Below are positions 1 to 8,746 of a DNA stretch of 64,000 nucleotides, piece after piece. Below the pieces are notes generated by a model. That model searched no databases. It was given only the letters and a program-made list of their open reading frames with translations, and was not told where the DNA came from. Source of the stretch: Streptomyces sp. NBC_00154 (GTDB lineage Bacteria; Actinomycetota; Actinomycetes; Streptomycetales; Streptomycetaceae); assembly GCF_026342835.1 (NCBI RefSeq), contig NZ_JAPEMI010000001.1:6516501-6580500 (forward strand), given 5' to 3'. A program made the translations under genes and the position numbers. Positions within the stretch are counted from its first letter, which is position 1. The number at the start of each line of letters is the position of its first letter.

Positions 1-11
1 AGGCTGAGCCG

Positions 12-1148
12 ATGCGCTTCGACGCCGAGCAACTGCGAGAGCGGGCACTCGCCCGCCTGGAGACCCTGGTCATGGCCGAGAGCCCATCCGGTGAACCCGA
101 ACTCCTCCGGATCGTCAACGCCGATCTGGAGCAGGCATATCGGGCTCTCGGAGCCCGGGTCACCCGCGAGAGCGGACCGCACGGCGACCACCTGGTCTGC
201 GAGTGGCCGGGCACCCTCGATGACGCACACATACTCCTCATCGGCCACAGCGACACCGTCCTTCCCGTCGGCACCACCGTCGAGCGCCCCTTCACGCTCC
301 ACGAGGACGGCGACACCGTCACCGGCCCCGGCGTGTACGACATGAAGGGCTCCCTCGTCGCCATCGAGCTGGCCTTCGCTCTCCTTCGCGAACAGGGCCT
401 CTCCCCGTCCCGCCCGGTGCGCCTGGTCGTCGTCAACGACGAGGAGATCGGGTCCCCGGACGGCCGCCGTATCATCGCCGCCCACGCCGAGGGCGCCATC
501 GCAGCCCTCGGCTTCGAACCGCCGCTGCCCGGCGGCACACTGAAGACCGGCAGGCGGGGAGTGGCCCGGGTGCGCATCGAGGTCCAGGGCGTGGAGGCAC
601 ACGCCGGGCTCGACGCCTCGCTCGGCACCTCCGCGATCGACGAGCTCATCGACCAGATCGCCGCTGTACGGGGGGCCGTCCCGGCGCCACCCGCCGCCGA
701 GTTCAACATCGGCACCATCAGCGGCGGCACCCGCGCCAACGTCGTCGCGGGTACGGCTTCGGCCGAGGTCGGCCTGCGCTTCGCCACGCCTGCCGCCGAG
801 GCTGCCGTACTCGGCGCCCTCGACGCCCTCACTCCGGTCCGCCCCGGCGCAAAGGTGACCGTCACCCGGCTGTCGTACCGCCCCGCCTGGGAGCGCGATC
901 CGGAAAACCCCCTCGCCGCGCGACTTGCCTCGCTCGCCGCCGAGCGGGGCACCGATCTGCTCACCGGCACCTCGGGCGGCGCCGGTGACACCAATCTCAC
1001 CGGTTCGCTCGGCATCCCCACCGCCGACGGCCTCGGCCCGGACGGTGCGGGCGCCCACTCCATGTCCGAACGCGCCTCGGTCGCCTCACTGCTGGACCGC
1101 GCCGCTCTGCTCGCCGCCTACCTCATCGCACCCGAGGAGTCCGCATGA
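12..1148 (+). CDS. M20 family metallopeptidase (carboxypeptidase G2-like)
   Basis: 378 aa zinc peptidase of the M20/CPG2 type, expected to remove C-terminal acidic residues or deacylate N-acyl amino acids. Visible metal-site motifs are GHSDTV (about residue 78), VYDMKG (about 107), NDEEIG (about 142) and a C-terminal GAHSMSE; the lid/dimerisation domain lies between them. No signal peptide, so probably cytoplasmic. Its stop overlaps the S66 peptidase start by 4 nt, so the two are translationally coupled. Only 11 nt lie upstream and that frame stays open to the window edge, so a start further upstream cannot be excluded. Family assignment is secure; substrate is not. Confidence 0.88.
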   Translation: MRFDAEQLRERALARLETLVMAESPSGEPELLRIVNADLEQAYRALGARVTRESGPHGDHLVCEWPGTLDDAHILLIGHSDTVLPVGTTVERPFTLHEDGDTVTGPGVYDMKGSLVAIELAFALLREQGLSPSRPVRLVVVNDEEIGSPDGRRIIAAHAEGAIAALGFEPPLPGGTLKTGRRGVARVRIEVQGVEAHAGLDASLGTSAIDELIDQIAAVRGAVPAPPAAEFNIGTISGGTRANVVAGTASAEVGLRFATPAAEAAVLGALDALTPVRPGAKVTVTRLSYRPAWERDPENPLAARLASLAAERGTDLLTGTSGGAGDTNLTGSLGIPTADGLGPDGAGAHSMSERASVASLLDRAALLAAYLIAPEESA

Positions 1149-2083
1149 CCTCCCCCGAAAACACCGGCCTGCTCCGCCCGCCCGCTCTCGGAGCAGGTGA
1201 CCGGGTCGCCGTCACCGCCGCCTCGGGCGCGCCGCGCGCCGAGGACCTGGAGAAGGGCGTCGCGGCCCTGGAGAGTCTCGGCCTGATCGTCGACGTGCTG
1301 CCCTCGGCGCGCGCCGCCGGCGTCCCTCTCGACTATCTCGCGGGCGACGACGCCACCCGCGCCGCCGACCTCACCACCGCTCTCACCGACCCCCGCTACC
1401 GTGCCGTCTTCATGGCCCGCGGCGGATACGGCGCCCAACGCACCCTGGAGGGTGTCGACTTCGCTTCCCTGGGCACCCCCACGCCGCGTGTGCTCGTCGG
1501 CTACTCGGACGTCACCGCGCTCATCGAGGCGGTCTCGGTGCACCTGGGCTGGGTGTCGCTGTTCGGCCCGATGCCCGTCTCGGACGACTTCACCCCTGGT
1601 TCGTACGCCTTCGACTCCTTGGCCAGGACCCTCTTCACCCCCTCCGAGGCCACCCTTCTCACCTTCCCTGCGGCCCGCACCCTGGTGGGCGGCACGGCCG
1701 AGGGCATCACGCTCGGCGGCACCGCGAGCCTGCTCTGCTCCTCGCTCGCGACCCCCACCTCGCGCCCGGCACGCGGCGGCATCCTCCTCCTGGAGGACGT
1801 CGACGAGGAGCCGTACCGGCTGGACCGCATCCTCACCCAGCTGCGCAGGTCCGGCTACCTCGACGGGGTCGCGGGCATCGTCTGCGGCACCTTCACCGGC
1901 TGTGGTGACCCGGCCGAGATCGACGCCCTGCTCATCGACCGGCTCGGCGATCTCGGCGCCCCCGTCCTGGCCGGCGCCGACATCGGCCACGGCGTCCCGA
2001 TGCAGACCTTCCCGGTCGGCGTCCGGGCCCGCCTCGACGCCGACGGGGGCACGCTCACCTTCGACGGACCGGTGCTCGCCTGA
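1145..2083 (+). CDS. S66 family peptidase (LD-carboxypeptidase family)
   Basis: 312 aa serine peptidase of the LdcA/MccF family, which cleaves the L-D bond of murein tetrapeptides or removes acyl/amide groups from peptides. The nucleophile Ser sits in GYSDVTAL (about residue 119) after the GGYGAQR substrate loop; the Glu (LLLEDVDEE, about 220) and His (GHGVPMQ, about 281) of the Ser-Glu-His triad are present. No signal peptide, so a cytoplasmic murein-recycling or self-immunity type role fits better than a wall enzyme. It overlaps the upstream M20 gene by ATGA. Which S66 subgroup it belongs to cannot be told from motifs. Confidence 0.87.
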   Translation: MTSPENTGLLRPPALGAGDRVAVTAASGAPRAEDLEKGVAALESLGLIVDVLPSARAAGVPLDYLAGDDATRAADLTTALTDPRYRAVFMARGGYGAQRTLEGVDFASLGTPTPRVLVGYSDVTALIEAVSVHLGWVSLFGPMPVSDDFTPGSYAFDSLARTLFTPSEATLLTFPAARTLVGGTAEGITLGGTASLLCSSLATPTSRPARGGILLLEDVDEEPYRLDRILTQLRRSGYLDGVAGIVCGTFTGCGDPAEIDALLIDRLGDLGAPVLAGADIGHGVPMQTFPVGVRARLDADGGTLTFDGPVLA

Positions 2084-2256
2084 ACGGACCGACGGCGGTC
2101 AAGGTGCCCTTCGGGCGGTGACCGGGAACATCGGACGGAGAAGTGCAGAGGCGGCGGGGAGAAGAGTTCCTCGCCGCTTCGGCATGTCCTGACCAGGTCT
2201 GATCATTCGTCGGCGACCGCTGCACCGGACGCGATACGGACCACCGCTCATTCAGT

Positions 2257-2305
2257 TGAAGTTCTTCACTCTGAAGGGTTGTTTTCAATCTAGTGAAGCT
2301 CTTCA
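2257..2305. promoter_or_regulatory. Paired palindromic operator candidate
   Basis: Two copies of TGAAG-N2-CTTCA lie at 2257-2268 and 2294-2305, centres 37 bp apart (about 3.5 helical turns), with a further single TGAAG half-site at 2272-2276. They sit 107 to 155 nt upstream of the GTG start of the XRE-cupin gene. Two same-face palindromes in front of a regulator gene suggest autoregulation, possibly also covering the downstream catabolic operon. No matched promoter boxes were assigned. Confidence 0.55.
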
Positions 2306-2411
2306 ATATGACCAAGCCCGGGTCGCCGAGCCCGCACATGCTCCGCCGAAGCGCTTGTCGTTCCACGGCGAAGCTCCTTCCGTCCCCACGCCACTGAGGC
2401 AGGTCGAAGCT

Positions 2412-3020
2412 GTGAGTGACGCAACCTACGTACCCCAGGACGGTCAGCCGGATCTGGACGCGCTCGTCGCCACAGTGGGAATCCAGATCAAGGCACTGCG
2501 CAAGCAGGCCGGTTACACCCTCGACGACCTCAGCCGAGGATCCGGTGTGAGTACCGGCCTCATCAGCCAGATCGAACGAGGCAAGGGCAATCCGTCCTTT
2601 GCCACCCTGGTCCAGATCGCGCACGGGCTGGACATCCCCATCGGCAGGCTCTTCCACCTGACCGAACAGATCAGCCCCGTGGTGCGGCGTGCCGAACGGC
2701 GCACTCTCGATTTCCACGGCACCGATGGACCCGACGACGCCAGCTACGAGCTGCTCACCCCTACGCTGAACGGCGCGCTCGAGGTCCTCTGGGTCGAGAC
2801 CCAGCCGGGGCATGACACCAGCAGCACCCCCTTCCGCCACAACGGCGAAGAGTTCGGGATCGTTCTCTCCGGCGTCAAGGACGTCTATCTCGACGGCGTC
2901 CGGCACCGGCTCGAGGCCGGTGACTCGATCACGTACTCGTCGAGCGTCCCTCACTGGTACGCCAACCCCGGCGACGAGCCGTCCACTTCCGTCTGGGTCA
3001 TCACCCCGCCCAGCTGGTAG
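2412..3020 (+). CDS. XRE family transcriptional regulator with cupin sensor domain
   Basis: 202 aa regulator: an N-terminal XRE helix-turn-helix (about residues 17-70, with SRGSGVSTGLISQIERG) joined to a C-terminal cupin_2 domain (about 120-195, with HNGEEFGIVLSG and the second motif GDSITYSSSVPHWYAN). The cupin probably senses a small carboxylate or related effector. The frame is open upstream to 2256, but that region contains the paired palindromes; GTG at 2412 after a GAGG-like site is the better start and puts the HTH at the usual distance from the N terminus. It precedes the symporter/catabolic operon on the same strand and is its most likely regulator. Confidence 0.88.
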   Translation: MSDATYVPQDGQPDLDALVATVGIQIKALRKQAGYTLDDLSRGSGVSTGLISQIERGKGNPSFATLVQIAHGLDIPIGRLFHLTEQISPVVRRAERRTLDFHGTDGPDDASYELLTPTLNGALEVLWVETQPGHDTSSTPFRHNGEEFGIVLSGVKDVYLDGVRHRLEAGDSITYSSSVPHWYANPGDEPSTSVWVITPPSW

Positions 3021-3127
3021 GCCGCGGCCTCCGCCGTACTCCGCTCCCTCAACGCCCCGGCCGTCGGCCCGGGCGCAGGTCCCGCACGGCCTGAGCCGTG
3101 CGCCTTTCACCGCGAGGTGCCCCCGCT

Positions 3128-4444
3128 ATGGCATCGCTCCACGAAAGATCAGCTACCGCAGTCCGTACTCCCCTCTCCCAGCGGCGCGCACTGCTGGCCC
3201 TCGGCGGCGGCAACGCCGTCGAGTGGTACGACTGGATGGTCTACGGCCTGCTCGCGTCCTCCATAGGACCGCAGTTCTTCCCCTCCACCGACGACCTGTC
3301 ATCCACCATGTCCGCCCTGGCCGTCTTCGCGGTGGGGTTCGCCGCCCGGCCACTGGGCGCCATCGTGTTCGGCACCCTGGCCGACCGGCTGGGCAGGCGG
3401 CTGGTCATGCTGCTGTCCATCGGATCGATGGTCCTCACCACCACCGTCATCGCAGTGCTGCCCACCCACGCGGTCATCGGCGTGTGGGCAGGCGTGATCC
3501 TCCTCGCCTGCCGGATCCTGCAAGGGCTGTCCACCGGCATCGAGGCACCGCTCAACTCCGCCTACATCGTGGAGATGGCGCCGGAGGGCCGCACCGCCCG
3601 CTTCGGCAGCATCATCAGCATCTACGTCCAGGTCGGCATCGTTGCGGCATCACTGGTCTGCTTCCTCACCAGCGAGGCCGTCGGCCCCGAGGCCATGGGT
3701 GACTGGGGCTGGCGCATCCCGTTCGTGATCGGCGCGTTGGGCGGCCTCTTCTTCCTCTGGCTGCGCCGCTCCCTGCCGGAGACCCTGCACACCGCGGCCG
3801 AGGCCGCGGACCCCGACACCACCGGGAAGCCCCGGAAGACGAGGGAGGTGTGGGCAGAGGTCGCCCACCACAAGCTGGCGCTGCTCACCATCATCTTCGT
3901 CGTCGCGGCAGCCCAGGCGATCAACTACACCTGGACCACCGGGCTGCCCAACCTGGCCCGCTCCGCATACGCGGAGGACCCCAGCACCGTGTTCGCGGTC
4001 ACCACCCTGTCGGGTGTGGTCGTCGGCGCGCTCTACCCTCTGGTCGGCCGGCTCGCCGACCGGAAGCGGATCTCGCGGACGTTCATCGTCACTCGCCTCG
4101 CGGTCGTCCCCCTGGTGTTCGTCGTCCTCGCCTACCAGGGGAAGGGGATGACCACCTTCGCCCTCGTGATGCTGGCGGGCGCCCCGGTACTGGCCTTCAC
4201 GATGGGCCTCTACAACACGGTGTCCGCCACCTTGATGCCGACGAGCTGTCGCGTCACCGGCGTCGGTCTCGGCTACGCAGTCGGCGTCGCCGGCTTCGGC
4301 GGCACCGCCCCGTACGTCCTGCTGTGGCTGCAGGACGCCGGCGCCGGATGGGCCTTCCCCGTCTACGTCGCCGTGCTGTGCCTGCTCAGCGTTCTGCTCT
4401 ACATGCTCGCCTTCCGCCGCGGTTCCGTTCGCGCCGGAAGCTGA
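3128..4444 (+). CDS. MFS transporter, metabolite:H+ symporter (MHS) type
   Basis: 438 aa, about 12 membrane segments. The N-terminal GNAVEWYDWMVYG matches the MHS (KgtP/ShiA/ProP) signature, and the loop 2-3 motif GTLADRLGRRLVM is present. MHS members import carboxylates, shikimate-type acids or betaines by proton symport. ATG 3128 is chosen over an in-frame start at 3098 because it has a GAGGTG site and leaves the WYDW motif near the expected residue. It is followed 13 nt later by the flavoprotein gene, so it is very likely the uptake step for the downstream pathway. Confidence 0.87.
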   Translation: MASLHERSATAVRTPLSQRRALLALGGGNAVEWYDWMVYGLLASSIGPQFFPSTDDLSSTMSALAVFAVGFAARPLGAIVFGTLADRLGRRLVMLLSIGSMVLTTTVIAVLPTHAVIGVWAGVILLACRILQGLSTGIEAPLNSAYIVEMAPEGRTARFGSIISIYVQVGIVAASLVCFLTSEAVGPEAMGDWGWRIPFVIGALGGLFFLWLRRSLPETLHTAAEAADPDTTGKPRKTREVWAEVAHHKLALLTIIFVVAAAQAINYTWTTGLPNLARSAYAEDPSTVFAVTTLSGVVVGALYPLVGRLADRKRISRTFIVTRLAVVPLVFVVLAYQGKGMTTFALVMLAGAPVLAFTMGLYNTVSATLMPTSCRVTGVGLGYAVGVAGFGGTAPYVLLWLQDAGAGWAFPVYVAVLCLLSVLLYMLAFRRGSVRAGS

Positions 4445-4457
4445 AAGGAGTCCCACC

Positions 4458-5849
4458 ATGTCCACAACAGCCGCGCCGTCCGGCGCACTTGTCCCCGGAC
4501 AGTCCGTCACACTTGACGCCGTCGAGGCGCCGGTCGTCCGGCGTTCGGACGTGGTCGTGGTCGGCGGAGGCCCCGCCGGTGTGAGCGCCGCGGTCTCCGC
4601 CGCCCGCAGCGGGGCGAGCGTGACACTGCTGGAACGCTACTCGGCGCTCGGCGGACTCGCCTCCGGCGGCATGGTCCTCGTCCTGGACGACATGGTCAAC
4701 GGCAACGAGATCACGGTCACCGGCATCGTCGACGAGTACGTCGAGCGGATGGCCAAGCTGGGACTCGCGGTCTACCCGCCGGCCGAGGAGCGCGTCTCCT
4801 CCCAGGAGATGTGGAACAAGTGGGGCCGCTGGGGGGCATTCGACTTCCACTCCCACACCAGCCCCAAGCCGATCTGCTACGCGGTCGCCTTCGACCCCGA
4901 CGGCTGGAAGCGCGTGTCCAACGACCTCGTCCGCGAGAGCGGGGTCGACCTCCGACTGCACAGCTGGTTCTCGCGGCCGATCGTCCAGGACGGGGCGGTC
5001 AAGGGCGTCGTCTGCGAGACCAAGTCCGGTCCGCAGGCAGTCATGGGCGATGTCGTCATCGACACCACCGGTGACATCGACGTGGCCTCCCGCGCCGGCG
5101 CCACGTACGACAAGGACAACTACCTCGTCACCCTGGTCTTCCGGCTCGGCGGCGTGGACACCGCGGCCGCGGAGCGATTCGAGCAGGAGAACCCGCGGGA
5201 GGCCCGCGCGATCAACCGCAAGATCAAGCGGCTGCTCGGCGGCGCCTGGGAGCTGTGGTGGCTCAAGACGCCCGTACCCGGCGTGGTGTGGTGCAACGCG
5301 CCGCACATGACCGGCTTCGACGGCACCGACCCGGAGTCGCTCACCGAGGCCGAGTTCGAGGCGCGGGGCCGTATCGGCAACGTGCTCGACCACATCAGGT
5401 CGGACCTGCCGGGCTTCGAGAGTGCGTATCTGCTCGATGTCGCCGAGCAGATGGGTGTCCGCCAGACCCGTCTGCTGCAGGGCGAGTACGTCGTCACCAA
5501 GGACGACGTCACGTCCCGTCGCCACTTCGCCGACAGCGTCTCGCGCGGCCGTGACTACTACACGCCGTACCGCTCGCTCCTGCCGCGCGGCGTCGACCAG
5601 TTGCTGGTCGCCGGCCGGCACTACTCGGCCACTCCCGAGGCACAGCGCATCTCGCGCGAGATTCCGCCCTGCATGGCCATGGGCCAGGCCGCCGGTATCG
5701 CCGCGGCGACCGCGGTCGAGCACGGCGTGCTGGTACGGGACGTCGACCCGGCCGTGATCCAGAGCCGGATGCGCGACCAGGGCGCCGACCCGGGCGACAT
5801 CCCCGCCGAGAACGCGACCGTCGACGCAACCATGGAGGCCCGCGCATGA
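4458..5849 (+). CDS. FAD-dependent oxidoreductase (FAD_oxidored family)
   Basis: 463 aa flavoprotein. The Rossmann motif VVGGGPAGVSAAVSAARSG (about residues 35-53) is followed by LLERYSALGGLASGG; the C-terminal half has MGVRQTR, the PYRSLLPRGVDQLLVAGR block and MAMGQAAGIAAA, the layout of PF12831 proteins related to fumarate-reductase-type dehydrogenases. No membrane segment or signal. The start has a good AAAGGAG site; the stop overlaps the CoA-transferase start (ATGA). In this operon it probably oxidises the imported acid or a derived intermediate; the substrate cannot be deduced. Confidence 0.85.
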   Translation: MSTTAAPSGALVPGQSVTLDAVEAPVVRRSDVVVVGGGPAGVSAAVSAARSGASVTLLERYSALGGLASGGMVLVLDDMVNGNEITVTGIVDEYVERMAKLGLAVYPPAEERVSSQEMWNKWGRWGAFDFHSHTSPKPICYAVAFDPDGWKRVSNDLVRESGVDLRLHSWFSRPIVQDGAVKGVVCETKSGPQAVMGDVVIDTTGDIDVASRAGATYDKDNYLVTLVFRLGGVDTAAAERFEQENPREARAINRKIKRLLGGAWELWWLKTPVPGVVWCNAPHMTGFDGTDPESLTEAEFEARGRIGNVLDHIRSDLPGFESAYLLDVAEQMGVRQTRLLQGEYVVTKDDVTSRRHFADSVSRGRDYYTPYRSLLPRGVDQLLVAGRHYSATPEAQRISREIPPCMAMGQAAGIAAATAVEHGVLVRDVDPAVIQSRMRDQGADPGDIPAENATVDATMEARA

Positions 5850-7033
5850 GCACCGTACAGCCGCTGAGCGGCATCACCGTCGTCGATTTCACCCAGGTCT
5901 TCATGGGCCCGTCGTGCACGCAGTTGCTCGGCGACTACGGCGCAGATGTGATCAAGGTGGAGCGGCCCGGTACGGGCGACATCGCCCGTACCTCGATCCC
6001 GGATCCGGCGGGCCTGGACAATCCCATCTTCCTGTCGATCAACCGCAACAAGCGGAGCATCAGCATCGACACCCGTACCGAGGAGGGCCTCAAGGCCGTC
6101 CAGGAGCTGGTGCGCGGCGCCGATGTCGTGGTCAGCAACTTCCGGGCCGGTGTGATGGAGCGTCTCGGCCTCGGTTACGAGGCGCTCCGGGAACTGAGTC
6201 CGCGGATCATCTGGGCATCCGGAACCGGCTTCGGCACCTCGGGGCCTTACGCGCACAAGGGCGGCCAGGACGCCATCGCCCAGGCGTACAGCGGTGTGAT
6301 GTGGCGCCGGGTCGCCGACGACGACCCCGTGACGCTCTACCCGACGACGCTGTGCGACTACACCACCGGCATGCACCTGCTCCAGGGCATCCTGCTCGCC
6401 CTGCTGCATCGGGACCGGACGGGGGAGGGGCAGAAGGTCGAGGTGTCGATGTACGACTCCATGCTCCACATGCAGATGCAGGAGGCGTGCCAGCAGCTCA
6501 ACCGCGGATCCGAGATCAACTGGGCCGCCATGCCGCTCACCGCCGTGCTTCCCACCAGCGACGGTGCACTGATCATGGTCGGCGGCTTCAAGGCCAACCC
6601 GCTGCACCACATCAGCCGCGCCCTGGAACTTGACGAGGACCTGGGCGAGCGCCCCGAGTTCGACACCCTCGAGAAGCAGTTCGCCCACAGGCCCGAGCTG
6701 CAGCGCATCTTCGCCGAGGCGGTCACAGGCAAATCCACCGACTACTGGGTCAAGCGCCTGGAGGAGGAGGACATCCTCTGCGCCCCGGTGCGGAGTCTGG
6801 AGCAGACGCTGGACGACGAACAGACCGCGGTCAACAACATGATCGTCGAGATGGATCACCCGGTCGCGGGCCGCATCCGCGCGCTCAACGCGCCGATCCA
6901 CCTGTCCGAGGGCGCGGCCACCGTCCGCCGGGTGCCGCCGCAGCTGGGCGAGCACGGCGAGGAGATCCTCGGCGAACTCGGCTACGACATGCAGCAGATA
7001 GCCATACTGCGCGAGAAGGGCATCCTGCGATGA
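5846..7033 (+). CDS. CaiB/BaiF family CoA-transferase
   Basis: 395 aa class III CoA-transferase, which moves CoA between carboxylic acids through an aspartyl-CoA thioester. N-terminal features include GITVVDFTQVFMGPSC and LGDYGADVIKVERPGTGD; the predicted catalytic Asp is in LCDYTTGMHLLQGI (about residue 171). Length and layout are typical of formyl-CoA transferase/BaiF proteins. It overlaps the genes on both sides by 4 nt. With an enoyl-CoA hydratase next door, it implies that one pathway intermediate is activated as a CoA thioester. Confidence 0.88.
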   Translation: MSTVQPLSGITVVDFTQVFMGPSCTQLLGDYGADVIKVERPGTGDIARTSIPDPAGLDNPIFLSINRNKRSISIDTRTEEGLKAVQELVRGADVVVSNFRAGVMERLGLGYEALRELSPRIIWASGTGFGTSGPYAHKGGQDAIAQAYSGVMWRRVADDDPVTLYPTTLCDYTTGMHLLQGILLALLHRDRTGEGQKVEVSMYDSMLHMQMQEACQQLNRGSEINWAAMPLTAVLPTSDGALIMVGGFKANPLHHISRALELDEDLGERPEFDTLEKQFAHRPELQRIFAEAVTGKSTDYWVKRLEEEDILCAPVRSLEQTLDDEQTAVNNMIVEMDHPVAGRIRALNAPIHLSEGAATVRRVPPQLGEHGEEILGELGYDMQQIAILREKGILR

Positions 7034-7827
7034 GCGACGCGTACACCGACGAGGTGCGCTACGAGCGCGACGGGCACGTCGCCCGGGTCACCATCAGCCG
7101 CCCCAAGGTGCTCAACGCCGTCGACGCCAAGACACTGGCCCGGCTGAACGAGATCTGGGCCGAGATCGAGGCCGACCGAGAGGTCCGCGTCGTCGTGGTC
7201 ACCGGGGACGGCGACCGGGCGTTCTGCGTCGGCGCCGACATGTCCGCCGACGCGGTCGACAAGACCGGCCTGCAGTACTGGGCCGACCTCGACCCCAACG
7301 GCTTCGGCGGCCTGAGCCTGCGTACCAGCCTCGATGTCCCGGTCATCGCCCGGGTCAACGGCTACGCGCTCGGCGGCGGCATGGAGATGGTGCTCGGCTG
7401 CGACATCGTCGTGGCCGCCGAGAGTGCCAGGTTCGGCCTCACCGAACCGCGGGTCGGCCGGATTCCGCTCGACGGCGGCGTCTTCCGGCTCGTCCGCCGG
7501 CTGCAGCACACTCAGGCCATGGGACTGCTGCTCACCGGCCGCAAGGTGCCCGCGGCGGAACTGCACCGCATGGGGCTGGTCAACGAGGTCGTACCGGCCG
7601 GGGAGCTGGACGAGGCCGTCGACCGCTGGGTCGCCGACATCCTTGCCTGTGCCCCCACGTCGTTGCGCGCCATCAAGCAGATGGTGCAGCGCACCGAGCA
7701 CCTGTCGGCGCGGGAGGCGCACGCGATGCGGCTGCCCGCCCTCACCGAGGCGCTGGACAGCGAGGACGGCAAGGAGGGCGTGCTCGCCTTCCAGGAGAAG
7801 CGCCCGCCCGTCTGGCCGGGCCGGTAA
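7030..7827 (+). CDS. Enoyl-CoA hydratase/isomerase family protein
   Basis: 265 aa crotonase-fold protein. The oxyanion-hole segments FCVGADMS and ALGGGMEMVLGCDI are present; the first hydratase Glu lies in GGGMEM and the second in TEPRVGRIPLDGG, so a hydratase reaction is plausible rather than a Glu-less variant. It overlaps the CoA-transferase by ATGA and is followed 13 nt later by the DHDPS-family gene. It probably hydrates the CoA ester produced by the preceding enzyme. The exact acyl chain is unknown. Confidence 0.88.
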   Translation: MSDAYTDEVRYERDGHVARVTISRPKVLNAVDAKTLARLNEIWAEIEADREVRVVVVTGDGDRAFCVGADMSADAVDKTGLQYWADLDPNGFGGLSLRTSLDVPVIARVNGYALGGGMEMVLGCDIVVAAESARFGLTEPRVGRIPLDGGVFRLVRRLQHTQAMGLLLTGRKVPAAELHRMGLVNEVVPAGELDEAVDRWVADILACAPTSLRAIKQMVQRTEHLSAREAHAMRLPALTEALDSEDGKEGVLAFQEKRPPVWPGR

Positions 7828-7840
7828 AGGAGAGCAACTC

Positions 7841-8746
7841 ATGGTCGACAATTTGTCCCCCGGCGTCTGGGGAGTGGTCGCCACACCGTTCCTCGGCTCC
7901 GCCCTCGAGGTCGACGAGACCAGCCTGTCCCGGCTGGTGAAGCACTACGAGGGGATCGGTGTCACCGGCCTCACCGTGCTCGGCGTCTTCGGCGAGGCCG
8001 CCCGGCTGTCCGCCGAGGAGCGCCGCACGGTGCTCGAGGTGGTTGCCTCATCCGTGGAACTGCCGCTCGTAGTCGGCGTCACCGGACTCGCCACGGCTCC
8101 GGTGATCGAGGAGGCCCGGATGGTACGCGAGATGGTTGGGGACCGCCTCGCCGGGCTCATGGTCCAGGTCAACTCCCCGGCCCCGCGCGTCGTCGCCGCA
8201 CACCTGAACGCCGTGCACGACGCCACCGGCGCGGGCATCGTGGTCCAGGACTACCCGGAGGCCAGCAAGATCGCCATCCGTACGGCCGACCTGGTCCGCG
8301 CCGTACAGGCAGTCCCCTCGGCGGTCGGCGTGAAGGCCGAGGCACCGCCGACACCGGCGGCCGTCGCGGTCCTGACCGCCGAACTCGACGTACCCGTCTT
8401 CGGCGGCCTCGGCGGGCTGGGTCTGCTGGACGAGCTGGCGGCCGGGGCCGCCGGCGCGATGACCGGCTTCTCCTGCCCGGAGGGCCTGGTCGCCTGCGTC
8501 GACGCCTGGCGCAGCGGCGGTTACGACGCCGCCCGCGAGGCGTACCTGCCGTATCTGCCGCTGGTCAATTTCGAGGCCCAGGCGGGAATCGGACTGGCCG
8601 TCCGCAAGGAGGCGATCCGGCGCCGCGGGCTGGTCATGGAGTCCGGCGTCAGGCCGCCGGCCGCTGCCATGCCGGAGTCGCTCGTCCCGCAGCTGGAGCG
8701 GCATCTGGGGCCGGCCCTGGCCGCGGTGCAGAAGGAGGTGCGGTGA
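7841..8746 (+). CDS. Dihydrodipicolinate synthase (DapA) family lyase
   Basis: 301 aa TIM-barrel lyase. The Schiff-base Lys is probably in AVGVKAEAP (about residue 163); the usual YNxP Tyr motif is replaced by VVQDYPEAS (about 134), resembling the QDxP form in 2-keto-3-deoxy sugar acid dehydratases and aldolases rather than true lysine-pathway DapA. The VFGEAARLSAEER segment matches the family's GxxGE loop. ATG 7841 follows AAAGGAGAG; the frame is open further upstream but runs antiparallel to no signal. The next SDR start overlaps its stop. A role in splitting or dehydrating a 2-keto acid fits the aldehyde dehydrogenase at the operon end. Confidence 0.85.
   Translation: MVDNLSPGVWGVVATPFLGSALEVDETSLSRLVKHYEGIGVTGLTVLGVFGEAARLSAEERRTVLEVVASSVELPLVVGVTGLATAPVIEEARMVREMVGDRLAGLMVQVNSPAPRVVAAHLNAVHDATGAGIVVQDYPEASKIAIRTADLVRAVQAVPSAVGVKAEAPPTPAAVAVLTAELDVPVFGGLGGLGLLDELAAGAAGAMTGFSCPEGLVACVDAWRSGGYDAAREAYLPYLPLVNFEAQAGIGLAVRKEAIRRRGLVMESGVRPPAAAMPESLVPQLERHLGPALAAVQKEVR

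Noticed and set aside
2106..2116. GCCC/GGGC mini-hairpin after the S66 gene
   Set aside because: A 4-bp stem with 3-nt loop is too weak to call a terminator.
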